Positions 10,116 to 19,755 of a stretch of DNA of 64,000 nucleotides are shown in pieces. Both the position numbers and the translations under genes were made by a program. Each line of letters starts with the position of its first letter. The first letter of the stretch is position 1. The stretch comes from Pollenia angustigena (taxonomy: Eukaryota; Arthropoda; Insecta; Diptera; Polleniidae), in NCBI GenBank assembly GCA_930367215.1, contig OV884059.1, positions 71,209,393 through 71,273,392 on the forward strand, given 5' to 3'. A model generated the notes under the pieces. The model had not been told where the DNA came from. It did no database searches and was given only the letters and a program-made list of their open reading frames with translations.

Positions 10116-12944
10116 CTAATACAAATGAGTATTTAACTTAAGTATAATATTACGTTTAACAATATTTAAATCCAGAGAAAAATCAATAAATTCAAACATT
10201 TCATTGAAGCAACAACACAGTTTTCTAAATGGGTCTGCCATAGCATAGTTAGTTCGGAAAGTTTTTATAAATAAGGGATTATAGTACCGTACCGTACGTC
10301 GTGGAATGTTAAATGATAAACTACTTAATAAAAAATTCGAGTATACTTTCCCATTTATTAAGTTAATTACAAATGAGACATTTAGCATAACTCTGCGACT
10401 TTTCAGTGTTGGCAAACGTATTAAAGATAATCTTGTAGAATATGAGGGGAGATTATCATATCCTCGATATGTATCTCTCAGGCAAAAAAGCAAGAATTGT
10501 TTTTGAATGGATTCAATATGATCACTATGAACCATATAATGTGGATCCCATACAATCGAGCCGTATTCCAAGATTGGTCTAACGAGAGATGTGTAAAGTT
10601 GTTTAGTGACGAAAGTATCCTGGAATTCCTTCGCCCAACGTTTAATAAAAGCCAGAGTACAACGAGCCCTGTTGACAGTCATTGTTATGTGTTGAATAAA
10701 ATCCAATTTTGCATCCAGTAAGATGCCAAGATCCATAATTGTGTCAACTATCTCGATTTTATAGTCACCGAGTTTATAGTTATTTAAAATACTACGTTTT
10801 CTAGAAAAGCGCATATGTTTACATTTCATTAGGTTTAAATCCATTAGGTTATGTTTACACCAATTATAAAAGGTATCCAAGTCTTCTTGAAGATAATTAT
10901 GGTCTAAATAGTTCGTGAAGTTTAAAAAAATTTTTACATTATCTGCGAACATTAGTATATGTGAATGTTTAATAATATCAGGCATGTCGTTAATGAAGAG
11001 CAGAAACAAAAGTGGGCCAAGGTGACTACCTTGCGGAACACCGGATTTTACCAATATAGGCTTAGAAGTTGAAAACCCAAATTTTACACATTGTATTCTA
11101 CCGAGAAGATATGACCTTAGCCAGCTTAAATAAGTTTTGTCGAAACCCATAATATCAATTTTTCTCAAAAGAAGGTTGTGATTTACCTTATCAAATGCCT
11201 TACTGAAGTCGGTATATATAACGTCGGTATGCTGGTTGTTGACGAATCCCTCATTTACCAAAGTTGTCAGTTCTAAAATATTTGTCATAGTTGATGATTC
11301 TTTACGAAATCCGTGTTGAAAAGGTGTTAATAACGGTGAAACTTGATGAACCAATGAATCTAAAATGCATTTTTCAAAAAGTTTTGGAATTGCGCTAAGT
11401 TTGGCTATACCTCTGTAATTAATTATATTTGATTTATTTCCAGATTTGAATAAAGGAATTAAATATGACTCTTTCCATATTTTTGGAAAATATCCATTTT
11501 TCAAAGAAATATTAAAAATAATTGACAACGGCATTGCTAAAGCTTCCATACAGTTGATTAAAATACTGCTTGGTATACCATCAGGACCCATTGAGTTTGA
11601 ATATTTAAAAGATTTTAAGCAATTGATAATATTAAGTGTGGTTATTGGTGAAAATGAAATAGTTTGACCAGTAACTATATTAAATGGATAATTGACATTT
11701 TCAGCACAATGTGCATCAGAATATGTGGACGAAAAAAAGTCGGCGAATAAATCACTGATTTCCTTTTCATCGTGTGTTTCAGTACCCATATATTTCATGA
11801 CCTTCGGTGCGCCAGAGATCTTTCTTTTCGAATTTACAAATTTATAGAATGATCTTGGATCGTATTTTAAGTTGTTTTTTATTTTAATCAAATAATCGTT
11901 ATATAATTTAGCATTTAGCAAATTGTATTTTGCACGAAGGACGGAATACTTGCTGTAATCGCAGTGGGATCCAGATTTCTTATATTTTCTGTAATTCTTG
12001 TTTTTTAAGTTTTTTAACGAAGAAAGTTGTTTATTACCCCATGGTGGTCCTGATTTTGAGCTCAGTGAAAATTTTGGTATACATTCATTCATATATTGTT
12101 TTATTGTACTGTAGAAATTATTAATCATTTTATCGATTGTTTCTGGTGCGCCAATGCGAATGGATAACAATTGAATCCAATTTGTGTTAATTAAAAGGTT
12201 ATGTAGGTCGTTGTAATTTGCCCTTTTAAAACAAAACACCTTTTCTTTTTTATGAAAATTTTGAACACGATGACAACTAAAAATGTTGCAGCTAATTTCA
12301 ATTGTAGGGTGGTAACGATCTTCTGGGAGTGTTATAGGATCAACACGATTTATTGTACATTCCTTAGGCTCATTAACAAATACCAGGTCAAGTAATTTAC
12401 CATACATATTGTAGACGCCATTTATCTGATGTAGACATAAATTTGTAATGTTACCGAATATATCATCACTGATGTTATCAGAACGATTAGGAATGTAAGT
12501 TTTACTTTCTGTGGAGAAATGCCAGGTAATCTGAGGTATATTAAAATCGCCAAGGACTAACATGAAGTCACCCATACTGATTTTTGAAGCCACTTGTTCC
12601 ATTGCCAAAATGTGTTGTTGATAAGTAATTATATCAGATTGAGGTGGAATATAAGAACATGTAATAAATATTTTAATGTTGTTTACTTTTACTACCACTG
12701 CAATAAATTCAATTTTACTTGCTAAGTTTAATATTAGCTCTTCAGCAGGAAATGTATTTAAGACAGCTATTAAAACTCCACCGCCAGTAGTAACTGTAGT
12801 TCTATCGCGCCGGAATACATGAAAATTATTGCAAACAATTTCGGTATTTAAGAAAGTATTATTTAGCCAAGTCTCAGTTAGACAAATTATGTGGTGATTG
12901 AAATTAAAACTATCGACATAAAATTTGGAGCATTTAGTCCTCAT
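10116..12944 (-). CDS. LINE ORF2: endonuclease and reverse transcriptase, catalytic D to N
   Basis: 942 codons from the first ATG with no internal stop. The true start is probably upstream: the same frame continues past the ATG through QNVRG, a motif usual at the start of this endonuclease type. Apurinic-type endonuclease motifs: LTETWL (22-27, Glu24), GDFN (132-135), LLDLVF (184-189) and DRYHP (209-213). RT motifs: IPLFKSG (496-502), YRGIAKLSAIPKLFEK (510-525), YTDFSKAFD (578-586) with Asp579, SGVPQGS (634-640). The active-site box reads FADN (666-669) instead of FADD or YADD; the codon at 10938-10940 is AAT (minus strand). Loss of the second aspartate should abolish polymerisation even though the frame is open. 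The copy must therefore be recent, or the change could be an assembly or sequencing error. Confidence 0.9.
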   Translation of the reverse strand: MRTKCSKFYVDSFNFNHHIICLTETWLNNTFLNTEIVCNNFHVFRRDRTTVTTGGGVLIAVLNTFPAEELILNLASKIEFIAVVVKVNNIKIFITCSYIPPQSDIITYQQHILAMEQVASKISMGDFMLVLGDFNIPQITWHFSTESKTYIPNRSDNISDDIFGNITNLCLHQINGVYNMYGKLLDLVFVNEPKECTINRVDPITLPEDRYHPTIEISCNIFSCHRVQNFHKKEKVFCFKRANYNDLHNLLINTNWIQLLSIRIGAPETIDKMINNFYSTIKQYMNECIPKFSLSSKSGPPWGNKQLSSLKNLKNKNYRKYKKSGSHCDYSKYSVLRAKYNLLNAKLYNDYLIKIKNNLKYDPRSFYKFVNSKRKISGAPKVMKYMGTETHDEKEISDLFADFFSSTYSDAHCAENVNYPFNIVTGQTISFSPITTLNIINCLKSFKYSNSMGPDGIPSSILINCMEALAMPLSIIFNISLKNGYFPKIWKESYLIPLFKSGNKSNIINYRGIAKLSAIPKLFEKCILDSLVHQVSPLLTPFQHGFRKESSTMTNILELTTLVNEGFVNNQHTDVIYTDFSKAFDKVNHNLLLRKIDIMGFDKTYLSWLRSYLLGRIQCVKFGFSTSKPILVKSGVPQGSHLGPLLFLLFINDMPDIIKHSHILMFADNVKIFLNFTNYLDHNYLQEDLDTFYNWCKHNLMDLNLMKCKHMRFSRKRSILNNYKLGDYKIEIVDTIMDLGILLDAKLDFIQHITMTVNRARCTLAFIKRWAKEFQDTFVTKQLYTSLVRPILEYGSIVWDPHYMVHSDHIESIQKQFLLFCLRDTYRGYDNLPSYSTRLSLIRLPTLKSRRVMLNVSFVINLINGKVYSNFLLSSLSFNIPRRTVRYYNPLFIKTFRTNYAMADPFRKLCCCFNEMFEFIDFSLDLNIVKRNIILKLNTHLY

Positions 12945-12994
12945 TCCACGTACGTTTTGGTATATAATAATGAGTTGATCGTCGGGAGCATCAG

Positions 12995-13803
12995 TTAGTT
13001 TTTTGAATGTAATAATTGTTTTTTCGGCAAATAAGCAACATTCGTTGGACGCCGGTTTATATTTTGTTCATATTCTCGAACTAAGACATGTTCAGGCCAA
13101 AAAGATGGGTCGAGAATGGAGTTAAAAATTTCAAATGGAACAGTAAGCTTAAATGATGTGATAATCCGCGCTTGCGAGTAAGTAAACTTATGAACATTCA
13201 AATCAAAATTTTTGCCGATCTTAGATTTAATATACGCATCAATGTCGTCAACAGATGTATCAGATGCAAAACGAGATACAAAGATTTGTTTTTTTGGTGG
13301 GATCACTCTCAGATCTTTTATAGCAGCACAGTTATTTTCACTATTTATCAAATTAACAGGATTTGTTGCATTTTGATGATTTATTGGGACAGTATTAGTT
13401 GGAACGGATGTTTTGCATAGAAGAGTTGGCCCACGATCATTAACAGATGAAGAAGCGGGTTCGGGATTCTGAGGCAAAGATGGCAAAGAAGAAGGTTCAC
13501 TCAACTTTACTTTATTGTTTAACCTTGCAGATTTCCTTTTCGGTGATGTTTGAACAGGAGATTTTATAGATTCTAAAGCATTAAAATCATCAAAAATTTT
13601 AGCATATTGTGATATTTTATCAACAAGTTTATTTGCTTCTTCTTGAATTTCCAAAAAACGGGATTTGTTTGATTGGAAAAAACGATAGAAAGTAATGCTT
13701 ATTTTCTTGCAATCATTACAGCGCCAAGCAAGTCCATTATCTTTCGACAATGATCCAGCAACAAGACCGGAAAGACCACTGCATTTAATATGGCAAAGAC
13801 CAT
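12995..13803 (-). pseudogene. LINE ORF1, 5'-truncated, PHD-like zinc finger
   Basis: The frame runs from the truncated 5' end to a stop at 12995. It lacks its original start; the first in-frame initiator-like codon is a TTG near 13750. At the truncated edge it reads CHIKCSGLSG, followed about 15 residues on by WRCNDC. That is the second half of a PHD-type finger seen in ORF1 of CR1 and related LINEs. A heptad-like stretch (FLEIQEEANKLVDKI) suggests a short coiled coil. The C-terminal part (KKQIFVSRFASDTSVDDI) resembles the start of an RNA-binding fold. ORF1 proteins bind LINE RNA. The ORF2 frame overlaps the ORF1 end in the -1 frame, so ORF2 may have been made by frameshifting or reinitiation. 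Confidence 0.75.
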
Positions 13804-13805
13804 TA

Positions 13806-14112
13806 CATTATATACCAAAATATCGGAAATTTTTATGAGTTATAACCGAAATACTGGGGTCTAATCACCGCATACGATATCGAGCAAAATTGATCGAAAT
13901 TATTTATTTTGGTATCTTGAAACTCGATATCGAATGAAATGTATTGAATTTGAAATAATAGCATTCGACATCGAGTAACTCGACATTACATTTATCGAGT
14001 TTTCATTCGATACGCCAGTGTCTATCGTATGCAAAAAAATTCAATAGTTTATTCGATACGCTAGTATCGAATGCGGTGATTAGACCCCTGAATTCCAAAA
14101 AATTACCCTCTT
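13806..14112 (+). repeat. Remnant of array-type repeat, right of the LINE
   Basis: TATACCAAAATATCGG and AATTTTTATGAG, then GTTATAACCGAAATACTG, then (after the MITE) AATTCCAAAAAATTACC lead directly into a HINE 5' end. In the array the corresponding order is AAATACTG, CAATCCCAAAAATTA, TATACCC. The solo HINE at 14.1 kb and this repeat were thus one array-like block. Only 13806-13856 and 14088-14112 belong to it. Confidence 0.75.
13857..14087. mobile_element. 231-bp MITE with CTG target duplication
   Basis: Terminal inverted repeats GGGTCTAATCACCGCATA and TGCGGTGATTAGACCC (reverse complement) are nearly perfect over about 18 bp. CTG flanks both sides (13854-13856 and 14088-14090). Comparison with the array shows the uninterrupted site, which supports insertion. 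The interior is rich in ATCGA motifs. The superfamily is not clear: a 3-bp duplication fits PIF/Harbinger, but CTG is not their preferred TWA. Confidence 0.8.
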
Positions 14113-14366
14113 TATACCCTTCACCGAAGGTAAAAAAAGGTATATATAACTGTAATTTCTACAGTATTGATCGTACACCCTATAAAGTATATATATTCTG
14201 GGCCCTTATGAATAGCGAAGTTCAAAACCGGTTGTCTCTAATTTAAAAAAAAAAAATATTTACCAGTTTTATTTAGTTTTTGTCTATTTGCTCTGTATTC
14301 TGCTCGCAAAATGGTGAAGGGTATATAAGATTCGGCACAGCCGAATATAGCACTCTTACTTGTTTT
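14111..14366 (+). mobile_element. Complete short HINE (about 254 bp)
   Basis: Has the 5' subterminal repeat TATACCCTTCACC at 14113-14125, the 63-bp block once (CACCCTATAAAGTATATATA), no GTCY tract, the 3' subterminal repeat at 14313-14325, the hairpin at 14331-14345 and the end TTACTTGTTT near 14366. It is the simplest form of the family and defines both termini for the array. Helentron-type elements insert between T residues; both flanks here are T-rich. Confidence 0.88.
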
Positions 14367-14985
14367 GAATTAAATTCGTTTCAAATTTTAATAAATTATT
14401 TATTTAATGGCCTAATGGCTAATAAATTAGTGAATGTTTAAACGCTGGTTTAATTGATCTACAATTGCATTTATATGTAGTTTAAGCTCAACAACTGTAA
14501 ATCAGTGTCCCACGTATTATATATAGTTAAAAAAAAATAACATGTGGCAGCACTTCGATAAACCTTGTCAAATTCATATGGTTTGTATTGGTAGTTTAAG
14601 CGCCCAATTTTATGCGTTTAAAGATGGTTTATATGTTTACTGATTTATAGATTTGTTTTTTTTTTTTAACACATTTTAAACCAAAAAGAGAGTTTAACTT
14701 GTTCTGATTTATAAGCCCTAAGAATGTCATAAGATATAAACCTTATAGAATAAAGTAAATAACGAACTTTTATATCTGCAAAAAAAACTCAGCATATAGC
14801 AATTATGTCTGCCAAAAAAATTAAAATCCAAAATATTAATTATTGTTGAAAAAAAAGAAAATCAGAACATAATAATTGGAGCTTTTATTGCAAGAACATT
14901 ATAAACCACCCGAATTGAAATAACTCTTCCAACATTCCCTTAAGACTTTTTATCTTGTACCAAACAAACCCTATAACGCGAACAG
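14367..14985. other. AT-rich spacer, no gene seen
   Basis: AT-rich sequence with homopolymer runs. I see no open frame of interest, no inverted repeat with clear boundaries and no known family. Confidence 0.6.
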
Positions 14986-16020
14986 CACGCAGAAAAAATT
15001 ATTTTTCCAATTCAAACAAAAAATTTGTAGAATCAAACAATTTTTTGTCTGAAATCGGTCCTATAAACAAATTCGCATATTCAAACAATTTATTTGCATT
15101 TTGCTTATGGAAAAAAACACCGATTTTTTCAAACAAATAATTTAACTGAATCAAACAAAAAGTTTACTGAAATTCATATAAATTTCAAACAAATAATTTT
15201 GATGAATCAAACAAAAAAGTTTTTGAATAAGCAATGACGCGCACACAAGCAAGCACTGTTGGAGAAGATGAAGCAGAGCAGAGCGGCCGGCTCGCTTTGA
15301 GACACATCTTTCTGTTGGAATAATTTTTGAACGAAGTCTCATTTATACACACAATGTTTTTCGTCATCACTCACTCTTGCTGCACATCCTTTCCTTGCTA
15401 AAGAAGAAGAAATGTAACCAAAAACGGCGGCAGACCGACTCGATATGTTTTTCGTCATCGTTCTACTTTTGTATTTGATGTATTTAAGTAAAGAGTTTAA
15501 AAAAATTGAATATGGGAATTTGTTTTTTTTACCAACTTTGAAACCAAGAACAATTTTTTTTTTTGTTTCTTATAATGTTGTTGTTGTTTCTGTTGTTTAA
15601 CAAGAGTAAAACGTTTTTTTTACCTGTTATTGTTTTTGTTGTTTTTTTACTACAAACCTCGTCATGCTTTTTTTTATAATTTTTCTTATTGCTGTACTTT
15701 TTTAAAGCGTCCAAAAATAGACTGCGTGTGTTTTTTGTTGTAGTTCTTATATTTCACATAAAGAAATGTTGCTTACGATCAAATAAAAAAATGCAAAAAA
15801 ACGAAAACATTAAGGAGCGTTAAATAAAGTTTGTATGAAAACTTATGAAAACTTCTAACGCGCGTATTTTATTATTTTTGAATAGTTGTCAACATTTTTG
15901 TTGGTTAAATAAAAATCAAACAAAAATATTAATTGAATCAGTAAAAAAATTTGTAGAAACCAAAAAAAATTTCAAACAAGCGTTTGTTTAAAAATAATTC
16001 GGCAAAAATTTTTTCTGTGT
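14986..16020. mobile_element. Element with CACGCAGAAAAAATT termini (about 1.0 kb)
   Basis: The left end CACGCAGAAAAAATTATTTT and the right end AAAAATTTTTTCTGTGT form an imperfect inverted repeat. The interior has repeated CAAACAAA-type motifs in its left 250 bp and at the far right, and no coding frame. The termini resemble those of the elements at 48020, 51916 and 57444. No target duplication is clear (left flank ACAG, right flank ATTT), so the boundaries are approximate. Confidence 0.5.
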
Positions 16021-16344
16021 ATTTGCTAAGTTGAGCGAGAATAACACTGTTTTGGCTTAAGAGCTGGAATATTTAGAGGAATTCATGGTAGTTGGGAAAC
16101 CAATGGCAACATCTTTCAATTCCATTTAGGGTAGCAATTGTAATTGGGAAAATCTTTGGCCTACCACAGTGTCCGTAAAAACCAGATTGGATCGACTTGA
16201 GGGTAACAATTTGAGAAATTGAATCGCCCCTGTTACGGAATGCGCTGGTTATCATTTCCTTTCCCCCCAGTTAATAATATATTAAACCTTTTTTATTATA
16301 ATCTATACATTTACATACGTACATACAAACATACAAACAAACAC
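16021..16344. other. Unassigned stretch before LINE copy 2
   Basis: Slightly less AT-rich than its surroundings. I could not match it to the endonuclease region of the following LINE, and no coding frame or repeat is evident. Confidence 0.4.
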
Positions 16345-18272
16345 ATATTTAAGGTGTTTTACAATAAACTTTTTGATTTTATGGATTTATGTATTCCAAA
16401 ATATAGAATGAAATCTGAATCTGGCCCACCTTGGAATAATGGGCAATTATCTCGGGCTAAAAATAATTAAAATAAATACTACAAAATATTCAAACGTTCT
16501 GGATCTTCTGTTGATTATTCAAGATATGCTGTAAGTCGAGCTGAATATACAAGAACAAATAAGTTATGCTATGCACTTTACTTGAATAAAATCAAAAATA
16601 AAATAAAATATGATCCGAAATCATTCTACAATTTTATAAATTCAAAAAAAAAAAGAACAGTTATGAAATTTAATCAAAATGAATCATGTGATGCAACCTG
16701 TATAAGTGATTTGTTCGCTGATTTTTTTTCTACCACTTATTCAGATGCTACCTATGATAAAAATGGTAATTATCCGTTTCCGATAGCAGAAAATCCAGCT
16801 TTATCAATTTCGTTTTTTGATACCCAAACTGTCGCAAATGGTCTAAAAAAGCTTCTCTTACAAATATGGTCCTGATAAGATCCCGAGTAATATTTTGATT
16901 ATGTGTGCTAAAGCCTTATCTATCCCTTTAACAATGTTGTTCAATACGTCAATTAAATTTGGGTATTTTCCGAAAATTTGGAAGGAATCTTTTATTGTTC
17001 CTTTGTTTAAGTCTGGCACTAGATCTGATATTAAAAATTACCGTGGTATTGCAAAACTTAGTATCATACCTAAATTTTTTGAAAAATTAATAACGGAAAA
17101 TTTATATTACCAAATATCAAACATAATATCACCATATAAACACGGATTTAAAAAAGGTTGCTCTACCACTACAAACCTTCTTCAGCTCACAATTGCTATC
17201 AATCGTGGTTTTTTCGCAAGGAACCAAACAGATGTTATCTACACCGATTTCAGCAAAGCTTCTGACAAAGTCAATCATGCTCTTTTGGTTAAGAAGCTTC
17301 AAATAATGGGATTTACAGATCTTACCTTAAAGTGGATTTACTCTTATTTATCGAATGGGGTCCAAACTGTCCTTTTTAATAAAACGTTTTCTAGAAAAAT
17401 AAATGTGCCGTCAGGAGTATCCCAAGGCAGCCTTGGACCTATATTATTCTTGCTTTTTATAAATGATTTACCTGGAGTTATAAAGCTTTCAAATGCTCTG
17501 ATGTATGCTGACGATGTTAACTTACAGCCATGTGTTAGGTCACCAACGTCTACAAGATGATCTAATATATTTTTATGAATGGTGTAAAGCAAACTTAAAG
17601 GAGCTTAATTTAAAGAATTGTAAACTAATGCGTTTTCAAGAAATAATCCAGCTATAGTATATAACTTCCTAGGTGGTATTCAAGTTGATGCAGTTGAAAA
17701 TTTCCTTGATCTTGGAATACTTCTTGACCCTAAACTGAGCTTTCGCATATTACGTTTATGATTAATAAAGCCAGAGGAACACTTGGATACATAAAACGCT
17801 GGGTAAGAGAGTTCGATGATCCGTATATTTCAAAAACCTTATATATGGCACTTGTAAGGCCGATTCTTGAATATGGATCGATTATATGGGTCCCCATTTA
17901 CCAAACTTATTCAAATTTAATTGAATCTGTACAGAAACAGTTTCTGCTCTTCTGTCTTTGCGGATTACACTTTAACCCACTAACCTTGCCCTCATACACA
18001 TCTCGACTGGCTCTGATAAAGCTCCCTACTTTAAAAAGTCGTAGAACAATGCTGAATGTATCGTTTATTCTGAACATTATTAATGGTGATATCTGCGCTG
18101 GATTTTTAATTAATGAGATTTCATTTAATATTCCTCAACGACCATCTCGAAATTTCATACCATTATCCATTAAATTCTTTAGAGCTAGATATGGTGATGC
18201 TGACCCTCTTAGAAGAATGTGAAACACTTTTAATCAGTTATATATATTTGACAAAATTTCAACAAAGTCGTG
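16345..18272 (+). pseudogene. Broken LINE reverse transcriptase
   Basis: Fragments in several frames. SGPPWNN and YDPKSFYNFINSK (16.4-16.7 kb) correspond to the linker before RT in copy 1. ESFIVPLFKSG, YRGIAKLSIIPKFFEK, YTDFSKASDKV, SGVSQGS and MYADDV follow in 16895-17560, and the thumb/C-terminal region (ARGTLGYIKRW, VRPILEYGS, LPTLKSRR) in 17758-18222. YADD at 17504-17515 is intact, unlike copy 1. Stops at about 16468 and 17558 and several frameshifts make it non-functional. There is no endonuclease domain. Similarity to copy 1 is clear but far from identical, so the insertion is older or from another subfamily. Confidence 0.85.
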
Positions 18273-18526
18273 ACCAAATGAATCTGGCAGCTAATTTATG
18301 TAATTTATGTAAAATTGTCCGCTGAATCCGAATATGAAGTCAGAATTGTCAATTTACATAAAGATTAGGTGTCAAATTCATTTGGTCCAAAAATTGTCAC
18401 GTAGTGTTATTTATTGGATCCAAAGTCAATAAGTAAATTAATAATTGCTTTTCTTAATTGATGATAAAATTTGTGTAATGTAATCCAATGTTAGTTATAG
18501 ACCATTTTATTTAAGTGTAATTTTAA

Positions 18527-19067
18527 GGCCCATTATTACAACTTACAAATAGTTATTTTTAGGATGCTATCTGACAGATAAATAGTTTTTGGTTATTACA
18601 TGTTAACATTAACCTTAAAAGTGACTTATAAGCTAACATCAGGCTTGTCTTCATGGTAACTTTACAAGTGAACTTTAAGAAATTGAAGCTACCATATTTT
18701 CTGCTGAAGATATGGGAATAACTTCAATTGCAGTTTTATGTCAAGTTAAATTATTTAAACTTAAAAAAACACAATTTAACACAAAAAACAAAACAATTTA
18801 CCATAAAAACCAATAATTAAGCACAAAAAATTTATGTTTTCTTTCAATTAAAGAAACAAGCAAAACTAAGGCGTTGCCACCATGTATTTTAAACGAACAA
18901 AAGTAGTCGGTATATACTGCAATGTTGCCACAGTATATAAATTACATTTTTTATTTTATCGGACAGTTGTAATAATGGAAAAAACTTATTGGTCACTTTA
19001 TCGTTCAAGATAGCTATTGTTCACGTTAACTATCAGCAACTTTATCATTAGGTTGTAATAATGGCCC
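18527..19067. mobile_element. 541-bp PIF/Harbinger-like MITE in the LINE 3' UTR
   Basis: Ends GGCCCATTATTACAAC and GTTGTAATAATGGCCC are inverted repeats with one mismatch pair, flanked by TAA on both sides (18524-18526, 19068-19070). GG-starting termini and a TAA duplication fit PIF/Harbinger. No transposase frame. Confidence 0.78.
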
Positions 19068-19126
19068 TAAATGTCTAAAATGTCTGTAAGGATTAATCCA
19101 TAGACAATAAATAAATAAAATAAAAT

Positions 19127-19755
19127 ACATACATAGTGAATCCGTTCTGATTCACTATTGACAAAGTCACCAGTACTAGTGACTTATTATACCCCAGGCA
19201 ATGTTATTTACAATAGACATTTAACATGTGCGTGTCATTGAAAATCTACTACTGAGGTTGGTACTACTGACTAGGTACTGACTTAGTAGTTCCTTTGCGA
19301 GCATATCTGCATTGGAACCAGAGAATCGCTAGCACATTTTAATGAAAGTAGCCTACACTTTTTGTAAGAATACGAAATCATATCAAACTTTTTTTATTAT
19401 TTCTTCAACTTTTATAGGAATTGTACTTCTCAGTTCTTATTGATAAAATCTTTTTGGTATTAAAGCCAAATATAGTGGCAAATGTGTAGACACTTCGATG
19501 ACAATGTCACCAATATAGTCGACAAAACTGGTGACTTGGAGACACTGCACCCAGGTTTCCTTCAGGAAGTCTATACATTTACATGCATACATACATACAT
19601 ACATATACATTATACATTGTACAAAATATTAAAATCTAATGGCTCACATTAAAATAATACTAAAAGTCTTATTAACAAACAACATACATTAATACATAAG
19701 AGTGTAAGGAACTCTAAAAAGTCTAAAAAAAATTATATAATTTAAAAAGTCAATA
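19127..19755. other. Spacer with CATA microsatellite, no gene seen
   Basis: ACATACATACATACATA lies near 19583-19605. The rest is AT-rich with repeated GACTTAGTAGT-like words and no open frame or clear element boundary. Confidence 0.55.

Larger units (their letters stand above)
10058..13805 (-). mobile_element. 5'-truncated CR1-like LINE (copy 1)
   Basis: Minus-strand non-LTR retrotransposon. The 3' tail is a run of TAAA repeats (read as TTTA at 10058-10080) after a short 3' UTR. ORF2 with endonuclease and reverse transcriptase lies at 10116-12944, and the C-terminal part of ORF1 at 12995-13803. The 5' end is cut within the first zinc-finger-like motif of ORF1, the usual result of incomplete reverse transcription. 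The flanking array repeat is interrupted cleanly: left flank ends GACTTA and right flank reads TTATATACC, so any target duplication is very short (about TTA). The family is inferred from the PHD-like ORF1 finger and the RT/EN motifs. A second copy lies at 16.3-19.1 kb. Confidence 0.88.
16345..19126 (+). mobile_element. Decayed CR1-like LINE (copy 2)
   Basis: Plus-strand relative of the LINE at 10-13.8 kb. It shares order and wording of protein motifs and an almost identical 3' end: CTGTAAGGATTAATCCATAG then ATAAATAAATAAA at about 19084-19126. It is truncated upstream of the reverse transcriptase. Its 3' UTR is interrupted by the MITE at 18527-19067. Confidence 0.82.

Noticed and set aside
13172..13420. 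Plus-strand open frames opposite the LINE ORFs (also 10306, 10497, 11446, 11930)
   Set aside because: Antisense shadows of ORF1 and ORF2 with no motifs of their own.
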